From: an archaeon | GTDB taxonomy: Archaea; Asgardarchaeota; Hermodarchaeia; Hermodarchaeales; Hermodarchaeaceae | Reading direction: 5' to 3' | NCBI GenBank assembly: GCA_016550485.1 | Contig: JABXGV010000033.1 | Coordinates: forward strand, 1-10,248 | DNA length: 10,248 bases | Part shown: piece after piece, positions 1 to 6,005 of the stretch | How the letters are laid out: each line of letters starts with the position of its first letter | Numbering within the stretch: the first letter of the stretch is position 1 | Notes under the pieces: model-generated | What the model saw: only the letters and a program-made list of their open reading frames with translations | Told to the model about the DNA's origin: nothing | Database searches by the model: none | Translations under genes and position numbers: made by a program

Positions 1-3
1 ACA

Positions 4-306
4 ATGATTCTCATCTGGTTCTATCCGGTAGGATTTACAATGTGGCTTACTCCCTTCTGGGCTATCGGTCTTCTCTTAGAAATGGTAGGTTTGATACTTA
101 TTGGTGTAGTGTTCATTCTGTTCGGTGTGAGCAAGATTGTCGTTAGAAACGAAACAGGTCAGATGGGTGTAACCCTAGCAGCTGGCATCCTATTCATCCT
201 CGCTGGCGGCTTCTTCTGCTCGTTTTTCTTCGACATCATTGGTTACATATTACTACTACCTGCCTGTATTGTCGGTATGACTTCGCTGTTTCTTTCACTT
301 CAATAG
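4..306 (+). CDS. Small hypothetical multi-pass membrane protein (start uncertain, may extend left)
   Basis: I do not recognise a family. The product is at most 100 residues and almost entirely hydrophobic. One long apolar stretch covers about residues 10-42, a short polar loop with Arg, Asn and Glu lies at about 46-53, and two more membrane segments follow at about 55-76 and 78-99, so three (perhaps four) transmembrane helices are expected. The ATG at position 4 is at the window edge and the frame is open to base 1, so the true start may lie outside. An internal ATG at position 40 is preceded by a weak purine-rich GGTAGGA at 27-33 and could be the real start, giving 88 residues. The gene ends in TAG and is convergent with the leftward block. 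A pyrimidine/T tract at about 388-407 is its likely terminator. No functional link to the neighbours can be shown. Confidence 0.6.
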   Translation: MILIWFYPVGFTMWLTPFWAIGLLLEMVGLILIGVVFILFGVSKIVVRNETGQMGVTLAAGILFILAGGFFCSFFFDIIGYILLLPACIVGMTSLFLSLQ

Positions 307-387
307 GATATAACCAGGGAGGGCTATAAACAGGAGCCAAACCACCAACGAAGCCTCAGAGTCTCCGTTAGGTAAGGTTCACAGCAA

Positions 388-407
388 CCTCCCTTTCCCT
401 TTTTTTC
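388..407 (+). terminator. Pyrimidine/T-tract terminator of the small membrane-protein gene
   Basis: A pure pyrimidine run of C and T blocks ends in seven T at 400-406, about 80 bases after the TAG of the rightward gene. Archaeal transcription commonly stops at T-rich tracts without a hairpin, and I see no hairpin here. A similar tract on the other strand at 476-493 serves the convergent gene. Confidence 0.45.
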
Positions 408-475
408 AAAACAAGTAAGTTCACCAAGGAGAAATCACATTTATTATTTTGTCTTTGTTAGATGTAGGAGGCTGG

Positions 476-493
476 AAAAAAGGAGGGAGAGGG
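476..493 (-). terminator. Pyrimidine/T-tract terminator of the leftward gene block
   Basis: Read on the minus strand this is CCCTCTCCCTCCTTTTTT, ending in six T, and it begins about 30 bases after the TAG-TGA double stop of the transglutaminase-like gene. It mirrors the tract on the plus strand at 388-407 in composition and layout, as expected for two convergent archaeal transcription units. Confidence 0.45.
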
Positions 494-524
494 TGTAGGG
501 TTCACCTCTCCTGCTAGGTAGTCA

Positions 525-1364
525 CTACTCATTGACCTGCCAGATATCGAAGGATCCCTTAGCTTCGACGACCTCATCGGGTAGCTCCCCGAAGGTGCAG
601 TTTTGACACGTCGTATCCACCAGTAGCAGCAGCTGTCCCTTCAGACGAGCCATCGCTGAAAGGAAAACCCCTGGAATCGCCTTCAGTTCAATCCCCACGA
701 TGGCATGGCGGAGCAATTCCGAGGCGAGCAGATGCGCCTGGAGGTTCAACGACCGTAGCAAATCCACCAGCAAACGAGCCTGCTCTAGGCACTGACCCCC
801 ACCAACATACAGGGTCTCACGGGAGGACTGACGACCGGTACCAGTTACATACGCGGTACGGTCCCGCACATGATAATACAAGGCAGCCGCCTCCAAGAAC
901 TCTACCTGCCACATGCTGGCATCACGACCCTGGAAGCTATGAGCCAGGTCTGTGAGGTGCTGCCGATCCGGATGTGCCTCTAGGAATCGCTGGTAGGCCT
1001 GTGTAGCAACCCGCCGTAGCTCCAGCCACCGGGCTTCCGCTGGGTCCTCAGCAGGTGGGTGCATCTGCGGTGGCGACGCGGGTTTCCATTCAAAATCCCG
1101 AATTGCATACTCTAGGTCAGGAGGGAGGCGGTCTCCTTGTTTCAGCACCTTTGCTGCTGTTACTAGAAGTTCAGCTCTGGTTGTAGCTAGACGCTTTATT
1201 CTACTCGTTGCTGGTAGGCCTTTCATCAGCGTAACATAGGCTTCAGCGGCCTTGATGCTCGCCTTTGCAGCTCTTCTTAGGTCTCCGATATCTAGGTAGG
1301 TAAGCAGTTGGTTGGTTGCCTCCCGCGCAATGGCTACCAAGCGCCTAGCTCGACTCTGACCCAT
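525..1364 (-). CDS. Transglutaminase-like cysteine protease with MIT-like helical N-terminus
   Basis: The 279-residue product has no signal peptide and is probably cytoplasmic. Its C-terminal third looks like the transglutaminase/papain-like core. Cys192 sits in G-G-G-Q-C-L-E-Q-A-R-L-L at the start of a helix, His220 is in R-H-A-I-V-G-I-E-L, and Asp250 is in L-L-L-V-D-T-T; order and spacing fit a Cys-His-Asp triad. Members of this superfamily cleave or cross-link peptide bonds; the substrate here is unknown. Residues 1-77 are predicted to form three amphipathic helices. A G-D-L-R-R-A-A pattern at 27-33 and an R-I-K-R-L-A stretch at 55-60 resemble MIT domains, which bind ESCRT-III tails; this assignment is tentative. 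A second helical region spans about 105-165. The ATG has GAGGT nine bases upstream. The gene ends TAG-TGA and lies only 39 bases after the finger gene, so it is probably the last gene of the leftward operon. Confidence 0.75.
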   Translation of the reverse strand: MGQSRARRLVAIAREATNQLLTYLDIGDLRRAAKASIKAAEAYVTLMKGLPATSRIKRLATTRAELLVTAAKVLKQGDRLPPDLEYAIRDFEWKPASPPQMHPPAEDPAEARWLELRRVATQAYQRFLEAHPDRQHLTDLAHSFQGRDASMWQVEFLEAAALYYHVRDRTAYVTGTGRQSSRETLYVGGGQCLEQARLLVDLLRSLNLQAHLLASELLRHAIVGIELKAIPGVFLSAMARLKGQLLLLVDTTCQNCTFGELPDEVVEAKGSFDIWQVNE

Positions 1365-1403
1365 TCTAGCAAAACCTCAACTGTTCTACGCGCTCCTTTG
1401 TTA

Positions 1404-1751
1404 TTAGCTTAATGTGATGTGAAGTTTGCGTTTGCAGTAAGGGCAGGAGTTTTCACCTTTTAGCCATTCTAGAAGGTGAACTCGATGGACAAGTTGTTTG
1501 CAGTGGGGGCATTGGTGATATCGCTCTTCTTTCCCTATGAATTGGCGGCAAATCATACAGCGTCGCTGAGGTTCTCCACACTTTGGACATGATGCTCCTC
1601 CGGTGGTGATAAGCTCGCCACATTTTATGCATCTAAACCTGCTTGGGCTCGCCCTACGGTCAGTAGACGTAGGCGTGACTCTTGGAGAGGTATCTGGGGT
1701 AGGTGTGTCAATAGTAGGTGTGTCTGCTTCCTCCACTACGGGTGCTTCCAC
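1404..1751 (-). CDS. Zinc-ribbon plus RING/PHD-like finger protein (possible E3-like; possibly the split-off end of the TPR gene)
   Basis: The 115-residue product starts with a Thr/Pro/Asp-rich disordered stretch (about 5-38). A zinc ribbon follows with Cys41, Cys44, Cys55 and Cys58. An eight-ligand finger then has Cys65, Cys68, Cys81, Cys84, His89, His92, Cys103 and Cys106. The spacing C-x2-C-x12-C-x2-C-x4-H-x2-H-x10-C-x2-C suits a cross-brace RING or PHD type site. Trp96 in L-L-E-W-L and the final C-P-Y-C resemble the E2-contact region of RING ligases, so ubiquitin-like ligase activity is possible but unproven. The spacing is identical to the finger at the end of the LRR protein at 2977-4347. 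The start is doubtful: the GTG at 1751 lacks a clear ribosome site, and the frame stays open for 34 codons upstream to the TAG of the TPR gene. The protein may therefore be the C-terminal part of a TPR-finger polypeptide. The stop is TAA, the only non-TAG stop in the window. Confidence 0.7.
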   Translation of the reverse strand: MEAPVVEEADTPTIDTPTPDTSPRVTPTSTDRRASPSRFRCIKCGELITTGGASCPKCGEPQRRCMICRQFIGKEERYHQCPHCKQLVHRVHLLEWLKGENSCPYCKRKLHITLS

Positions 1752-1778
1752 TATTTCTGGTATCTCTCTGTGCTCTAG

Positions 1779-1839
1779 CCATTTGATGCGTATACGGTGG
1801 TCGACGAGGCCCGGAGGTAGTCTTGTCCATTTGATGCGT
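1779..1839 (-). repeat. In-frame 13-bp direct repeat between the TPR and finger genes
   Basis: CCATTTGATGCGT (plus-strand reading) occurs at 1779-1791 and again, identically, at 1827-1839. The 48-base period equals 16 codons. In the frame shared by the TPR and finger genes each copy encodes R-I-K-W. The in-frame spacing weakly suggests that the interval was, or is, translated. Confidence 0.5.
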
Positions 1840-1853
1840 CTGTTTGGCTGGTT

Positions 1854-2834
1854 CTATTCTGATTCTTCTTTAGCACGGACTAGTGCCTCTTTCGCTAAAG
1901 TGTTGAATGGGTCAAGTCTGAGCGTCTCTTCGTAGGCCTTGATGGCTTCAGCTAGGTTGCCGTCATAATGGTATGCGAGCCCCAGCCTAAACCAAGCCAG
2001 AGTATACTTTTCGCGGAGGGTTACCGCGTTCTGGAAGGCTTCAATTGCCTCGGCGTAATCCCCCTTCTCGTGTAGTGCAACACCTAAGCCATACCAGGAG
2101 CGTTCATCCTTGGGATTAATGACAGCAGCCTTCTCAAAGGATTCAACAGCCTGAGCTAGGTCACCAGTCTTGAGGTGAATCGAGCCCACGTTGAACCAGG
2201 CCCGCTCATCCCTGGGATCAATGGCAAGGGAGTTAAGGTACGCCTCAATTGCCTGGGCTAGCTCCCCTTTGTCAGCATGTAGAGACGCCAGCACAGACCA
2301 AGACTTTGCGCTGTCAGGATTGAGAGCAAGAGCCTTCTGGTACGCATCCAAGGCCTGAGTGTAATTCTTCATTTCCTGGTAGATGCTTCCAAGTAAGATC
2401 CAGCCATCCAGATTATCAGGGTTCAGGTCAAGGGCCTTCCGGCAGGCCTTGATGGCTTTGGGGTACTCCCGATTTTCCTGGTGGGCGACGCTGAGCCAGA
2501 GCCAGCCAATCTCGTTGTAGGGGTTCAGTTTCAAGCCCCGTTTATAGGCGGTAATAGCCTCTCTGTAGCTCCCATCATCGTGATGGGCTACGGCTAATCC
2601 GAACCAAGCGAATTGATCTTTTGGCTCGAGAGTCACCACCCTCATGAAGCACTCGATGGCCTGGTCGAGGTCCCCGACCTTATATTGCGCCCTGCCCAGA
2701 GCGTACAGAGACGGTGTATGGTCCGGATCGAGTTCAATGGCTTTGCGCAGATGCTCAACTGCCCACCGAATACTCTTGAGCTCCAAATAGGCCATGCCCT
2801 TATAGAATAGATCCTGAACCTTCCTTGATACCAT
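1854..2834 (-). CDS. Nine-repeat TPR protein
   Basis: The product (326 residues from the chosen start) is almost wholly nine consecutive 34-residue tetratricopeptide repeats followed by a short capping helix. Most repeats show the usual pattern: W or Y near position 4, G or A at 8, Y or H at 11, A at 20 and a closing L-x-P or I-x-P, as in K-A-L-D-L-N-P-D-N. There is no signal peptide and no enzymatic domain, so it is probably a cytoplasmic scaffold that binds partner peptides. I chose the ATG at 2834 because GGAGGT lies at 2843-2848 with an eight-base gap; a GTG one codon upstream (2837) is possible but tighter. The gene ends in TAG, and the same frame then stays open through the downstream finger gene. 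A box A-like element lies upstream at 2908-2915, so it may also have its own promoter within the leftward block. Confidence 0.9.
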   Translation of the reverse strand: MVSRKVQDLFYKGMAYLELKSIRWAVEHLRKAIELDPDHTPSLYALGRAQYKVGDLDQAIECFMRVVTLEPKDQFAWFGLAVAHHDDGSYREAITAYKRGLKLNPYNEIGWLWLSVAHQENREYPKAIKACRKALDLNPDNLDGWILLGSIYQEMKNYTQALDAYQKALALNPDSAKSWSVLASLHADKGELAQAIEAYLNSLAIDPRDERAWFNVGSIHLKTGDLAQAVESFEKAAVINPKDERSWYGLGVALHEKGDYAEAIEAFQNAVTLREKYTLAWFRLGLAYHYDGNLAEAIKAYEETLRLDPFNTLAKEALVRAKEESE

Positions 2835-2842
2835 CACTTTTT

Positions 2843-2848
2843 ACCTCC
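2843..2848 (-). promoter_or_regulatory. Strong Shine-Dalgarno site GGAGGT of the TPR gene
   Basis: On the minus strand GGAGGT precedes the ATG at 2834 by eight bases and an overlapping GTG at 2837 by five, which favours the ATG as start. Confidence 0.7.
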
Positions 2849-2907
2849 AACGCTGGAAATAATTAAAATCAAGCTAGGAAGCACCAAGAACCCTACGGTG
2901 AAACACC

Positions 2908-2915
2908 TAATTATA
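2908..2915 (-). promoter_or_regulatory. Candidate archaeal box A (TATA) upstream of the TPR gene
   Basis: The minus strand reads TATAATTA, preceded by a purine-rich GGGAAGG that could be a BRE. It lies in the 142-base gap between the LRR gene at 2977 and the TPR start. A transcript starting about 25 bases downstream would have a leader of roughly 50 bases. This rests on visual match only. Confidence 0.3.
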
Positions 2916-2976
2916 CCTTCCCAGTGTTATCCCTTCGCCAATAATGATGAGTTGTGCCACTATATTGCACAGACGA

Positions 2977-4347
2977 CTACAGCATCTCGATGCCCCCTCT
3001 ACGGATAACAAGAGGTTTAAGGCAGAGCGGGCAATATCCCTTCGCCTTCACATAATCCATTAAATGCTCTAAATGGTAGTATTCGCCACAATTGGGACAC
3101 CGGGCAGTTCTTTGACCTGCTCGCATAGGCTTTATACAGATCGGGCATGGTTTGGTAGCAGCCACCCTAAGAAGACTGACCCCTGTAGGTGTCAACTCAT
3201 CAAGCCCCACATCCAGATGCTGGCACAGTTGTAAAGCCACGGCGATGATCTTCTCTGCTTCTTCAGGCTTCGGATCCGGTGAAGCGGGATAGATCCTTTC
3301 CCTCACCTTGAGCGATTTCAACAGCATACCCTCAGAAAATTTATCCCAAGGAAGGTGGGCTCTGAGGTGACGAATGACCTTGGTGTAAGGCATTTCAATA
3401 GGCTTGGGTCTCTGATAATGTCTTTCAAACTCAGCGCTAAGAAGCGCTTCGATAACCGTCCAGCCCTCTATGGCTGCATGACGCCACCGGCCTATACCAT
3501 AGGAGGCTAAAGCATCTTTCGTCAGCTGGAAGATACTCTGCTCATGCAGCTTCCTCCGATATACCACCCCGACACCTGGATCATGTTCCCTATCAACAGA
3601 TTCACCCTCCCCCGTCGTTGGTTCCAGTTCCATTAACACGCGACCAACTTTGAAAAACTGCTCAACCTCATCTGGTATATCGCTAGAGTGAGCAATCACT
3701 TCACCCCCCCTAATTTCCAAGGGAACTGAGTCAGGTATGTTTTCTAGCCAGATATCCAAGGCTTCGGTATTAGGAAAGCGTAGCAGCTCAACTAGGTGGT
3801 CAAGACGTAAGAGCTCATAGAGTTCCAGTACAAGCCGTAGCCGACCTAGCCGAAACTCCATGATTTCATCAACATCAACCCAAGTAATCCTGTCAAGGAA
3901 TTGGCTGAGTCCCTGAGGAACTACTGAGGCCTCCTCGTAGCGAGAGTTAGCCACCAGCTCCACATCCCGGTCAATATCAAAAACGAGGAGTTGAGTGCAC
4001 TCGAACAAGGGCGTCATGTCAAGCATTTCAAGTTTGTTCTTCTCTAGGTCCAATAGCTGCAGGCTTTCACAGAAGCGCAGAGGAGAGAGGTCGATGCTTT
4101 TCAGCTTATTCTTCCGGAGATGCAATCTTGCCAGGTTCTTGCAAAACTTCAGCGGAACCAAATAGAGGGTAACAATCTCGTTGTCTGCTAGAGACACCTC
4201 TTCAAGATATGGCAGGTGCCTGAGGGGAGACAGGTCAATCGAGGTTATCCCTTTCCCTGAGAGCTTTACCTCACTGATTTTGTCGTGGAATATGACACGG
4301 CGGAATTTCCGTCGAGTCGAATAGGAAATTACGACATCCAAGGGCAT
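2977..4347 (-). CDS. LRR - HEPN-like - RING/PHD-like finger protein (intact finger, degenerate HEPN motif)
   Basis: The 456-residue product starts with about four 24-residue LRRs (about 24-125), each with an I-D-L-S-P-L type strand, and the cap shared with its two paralogues (about 120-156). Residues about 165-220 look like a winged helix (L-V-E-L-L-R-F followed by a beta hairpin). A helical HEPN-like domain spans about 267-380. Where HEPN RNases have R-x4-H, this protein has R349-E-R-I-Y-P354, so the His is replaced and RNase activity is unlikely. The C-terminus is an intact eight-ligand finger: Cys401, Cys404, Cys417, Cys420, His425, His428, Cys439, Cys442. The frame extends up to a TTG at 4416, but that start lacks a ribosome site. 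The ATG at 4347 has GGAGG four bases upstream and aligns residue-for-residue with the start of the paralogue at 5836 (39 residues from Met to the I-D-L strand in both). A cytoplasmic recognition protein with an E3-like end is my inference. Confidence 0.85.
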   Translation of the reverse strand: MPLDVVISYSTRRKFRRVIFHDKISEVKLSGKGITSIDLSPLRHLPYLEEVSLADNEIVTLYLVPLKFCKNLARLHLRKNKLKSIDLSPLRFCESLQLLDLEKNKLEMLDMTPLFECTQLLVFDIDRDVELVANSRYEEASVVPQGLSQFLDRITWVDVDEIMEFRLGRLRLVLELYELLRLDHLVELLRFPNTEALDIWLENIPDSVPLEIRGGEVIAHSSDIPDEVEQFFKVGRVLMELEPTTGEGESVDREHDPGVGVVYRRKLHEQSIFQLTKDALASYGIGRWRHAAIEGWTVIEALLSAEFERHYQRPKPIEMPYTKVIRHLRAHLPWDKFSEGMLLKSLKVRERIYPASPDPKPEEAEKIIAVALQLCQHLDVGLDELTPTGVSLLRVAATKPCPICIKPMRAGQRTARCPNCGEYYHLEHLMDYVKAKGYCPLCLKPLVIRRGGIEML

Positions 4348-4351
4348 GGAG

Positions 4352-4356
4352 CCTCC
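4352..4356 (-). promoter_or_regulatory. Shine-Dalgarno GGAGG that fixes the start of the second LRR-HEPN-finger gene
   Basis: On the minus strand GGAGG lies four bases before the ATG at 4347. The longer alternative start, TTG at 4416, has no such site. The shorter start also matches the N-terminus of the upstream paralogue. Confidence 0.6.
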
Positions 4357-4420
4357 AGGAGCAGGGATAGCTAGAATACTGGTTATTATGGCGGCATAAG
4401 AGCTTTTCCAATCCAAGTCG

Positions 4421-5836
4421 CTAGAGTTTTACTACCTGATCCCCACGGATGATTAGAGGGCTTCGGCACTCAGGGCAACTACCCTTGGACCTCACCCATT
4501 TTACTAGCTCATCCACGGAATATTGTACCCCACAACAGGGCGTGGTGAGAACTTGTTCGCCTGTTTGACGGGCTCTTGGGGGCGGGGCACTAACGCGACC
4601 AACGATGGGTCTGGTTACCCTAGGTTCAACCTGCTGGGTGACAAGTTTCTCAATGGGTTTACTGGGTTCTTCAGCCTGAGTCATCAGTACATCCAGTTTG
4701 GAGTAAAATTCCAAAGCTGCCTCGATTATCAGCTCAGCCATCGACGATGTTGCTTTCTCCAACCCATGGTAGATTCTGCTGCGAAGTTTAGTTGCCTGTT
4801 CCAGCAACGACACGTCCACTTGACCCTTGGGAAAGTGGGGATTCAGATACTCAATCATCTGGGCATACGACATGTGTAGTGGTTTGGACTCCTTGAAATA
4901 GGACCGGTATATCACGCTGAGCAGTGATTCGAGCACGGTCCATCCTTCAACAGCGGCATGGTGCCAGCGCCCCTCCTCATGAGATGTCATAGCATCGCGC
5001 ACCCATTGTAACAGGCTTTCCTCCGATATCTGCGCCTTGAAGCCGACACCCACACCTAACTCAAGTCTCGGATGGTCAGTAGACGACGATTTTTCGGTCT
5101 GGTGGGTCGAAGATACTGGACCAATCGTGGTGCTGTCTAGGATGGCGCGACGGAGTTCTTCGGACAATCTATCGGAGTGGATTTGCACCTCATTCGCCTC
5201 GACAACCACAGGGAAATGCTCAGGTAAACTGGAACGCCACGCTTGGAACGTCTCAATATCGGTGAAGCGAAGCAGTTCCACGAGCTGTTCTAGGGGGAGC
5301 AGCTGAAACAGCTCCATCACCTGCTGCACGCGCAGTACCAAGAACGCTGAGGGAACCCTTGTTTCCTGCACCTTAATCCGGCTCAGAAAGCCCCTCAGGC
5401 CCTCAGGGATGACCTCCTCCTGCAGGAGCGCAGGATCCGCCCGTAACTCTACATCATAATCAACTTCGAATACCGCGAACTTAGGACACAAGAACAGCGG
5501 AGAGAGATCTACCGATTGCAGCCAATTCCTTTCAAGATTCAGCCACATAAACTCCTGGCAATGGCTTAGAGGAGACAAATCCACCTCCAACAATCGGTTC
5601 AGCGACAGGGAGAGCAATTCCAGGTTAGTACAATGCTGGAGAGGGCTCAAGTCAATGTACTCAAGCCAGTTGGACGTGATGTGGAGTTCCCTGAGCCTTG
5701 TGCACGAGGTAAGGGGGGAAAGGTCAATCGCAGTAATTCCTAGACCTGAGAGTAGAATAATCTCCGAGTCCACTGAGAAGGTCTTTTGGAGACGTTCTCC
5801 ACTGCTTGTCGTGTAGGGTATGCTAGCAGATTCCAC
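4421..5836 (-). CDS. LRR - HEPN-like - U-box-like protein (intact HEPN motif, zinc ligands lost)
   Basis: The 471-residue product is a paralogue of the next gene downstream (2977-4347). It has about four 24-residue LRRs with D-L-S-P-L-x-x-C (about 34-125), the shared cap (to about 155), a possible winged helix (about 168-222), a HEPN-like helical domain (about 271-387) and a Pro/Arg/Thr-rich linker (about 388-430). The HEPN segment keeps R352-S-R-I-Y-H357, the R-x4-H motif of HEPN RNases. The C-terminus aligns with the finger of the paralogue but has lost most ligands: the first Cys pair is gone, both His are Ser440 and Glu443, and only Cys435, Cys454 and Cys457 fall at ligand positions. Y439, W447 and C-P at 454-455 resemble a U-box, a RING fold that needs no zinc. 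GTG is the only plausible in-frame start; GAGGT lies 14 bases upstream, rather far. It is the first gene of the leftward block, 73 bases before the next. Confidence 0.85.
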   Translation of the reverse strand: MESASIPYTTSSGERLQKTFSVDSEIILLSGLGITAIDLSPLTSCTRLRELHITSNWLEYIDLSPLQHCTNLELLSLSLNRLLEVDLSPLSHCQEFMWLNLERNWLQSVDLSPLFLCPKFAVFEVDYDVELRADPALLQEEVIPEGLRGFLSRIKVQETRVPSAFLVLRVQQVMELFQLLPLEQLVELLRFTDIETFQAWRSSLPEHFPVVVEANEVQIHSDRLSEELRRAILDSTTIGPVSSTHQTEKSSSTDHPRLELGVGVGFKAQISEESLLQWVRDAMTSHEEGRWHHAAVEGWTVLESLLSVIYRSYFKESKPLHMSYAQMIEYLNPHFPKGQVDVSLLEQATKLRSRIYHGLEKATSSMAELIIEAALEFYSKLDVLMTQAEEPSKPIEKLVTQQVEPRVTRPIVGRVSAPPPRARQTGEQVLTTPCCGVQYSVDELVKWVRSKGSCPECRSPLIIRGDQVVKL

Positions 5837-6005
5837 GGGTAATGAATCCCACCTCGGGGCTACAGACCAATTAACAATATGAACCCTAGTAGATTAAGAG
5901 GTTTTCCGCCTTTTTATTCCGAAAAACGTAATAAATTGGTGTAAAAACTCATCATCTAGCTAAAGCTTTTGAGCACTTTCAACAGATAGCTCTACTGATT
6001 TAGGG
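5837..6005. promoter_or_regulatory. Divergent promoter region between the LRR-HEPN block and the surface-protein gene
   Basis: This 169-base gap between divergent genes is AT-rich in its centre. Leftward, the minus strand reads GGAATAAAAAGG at about 5909-5920, a box A-like element that would place a start near 5888. Rightward, CGAAAAACG followed by TAATAAATT at 5921-5937 resembles a BRE plus box A, placing a start near 5957 and a leader of about 50 bases. The two candidates nearly touch, so transcription in the two directions may compete. No clear operator palindrome is visible. Confidence 0.4.

Noticed and set aside
1854..1856. TAG as a pyrrolysine codon joining TPR and finger proteins
   Set aside because: TAG ends almost every other gene here, including the protease gene where a TGA follows at once, so general reassignment is unlikely; no methylamine methyltransferase or pyl gene is present. 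Rare readthrough remains open.
1603..1935. Rightward reading frame of 110 codons opposite the finger and TPR genes
   Set aside because: It lies over two strongly supported minus-strand genes and encodes a Ser/Val-rich sequence with no recognisable domain; it is a shadow frame.
2571..2587. Perfect inverted repeat CCCATCA-TCG-TGATGGG
   Set aside because: It lies inside a TPR repeat and follows from the codons for H-H-D-D-G; the stem is short and there is no nearby transcription signal.
4348..4416. Longer N-terminus of the second LRR-HEPN-finger protein from a TTG at 4416
   Set aside because: The TTG lacks a ribosome site, while the ATG at 4347 has GGAGG upstream and aligns exactly with the paralogue's N-terminus.
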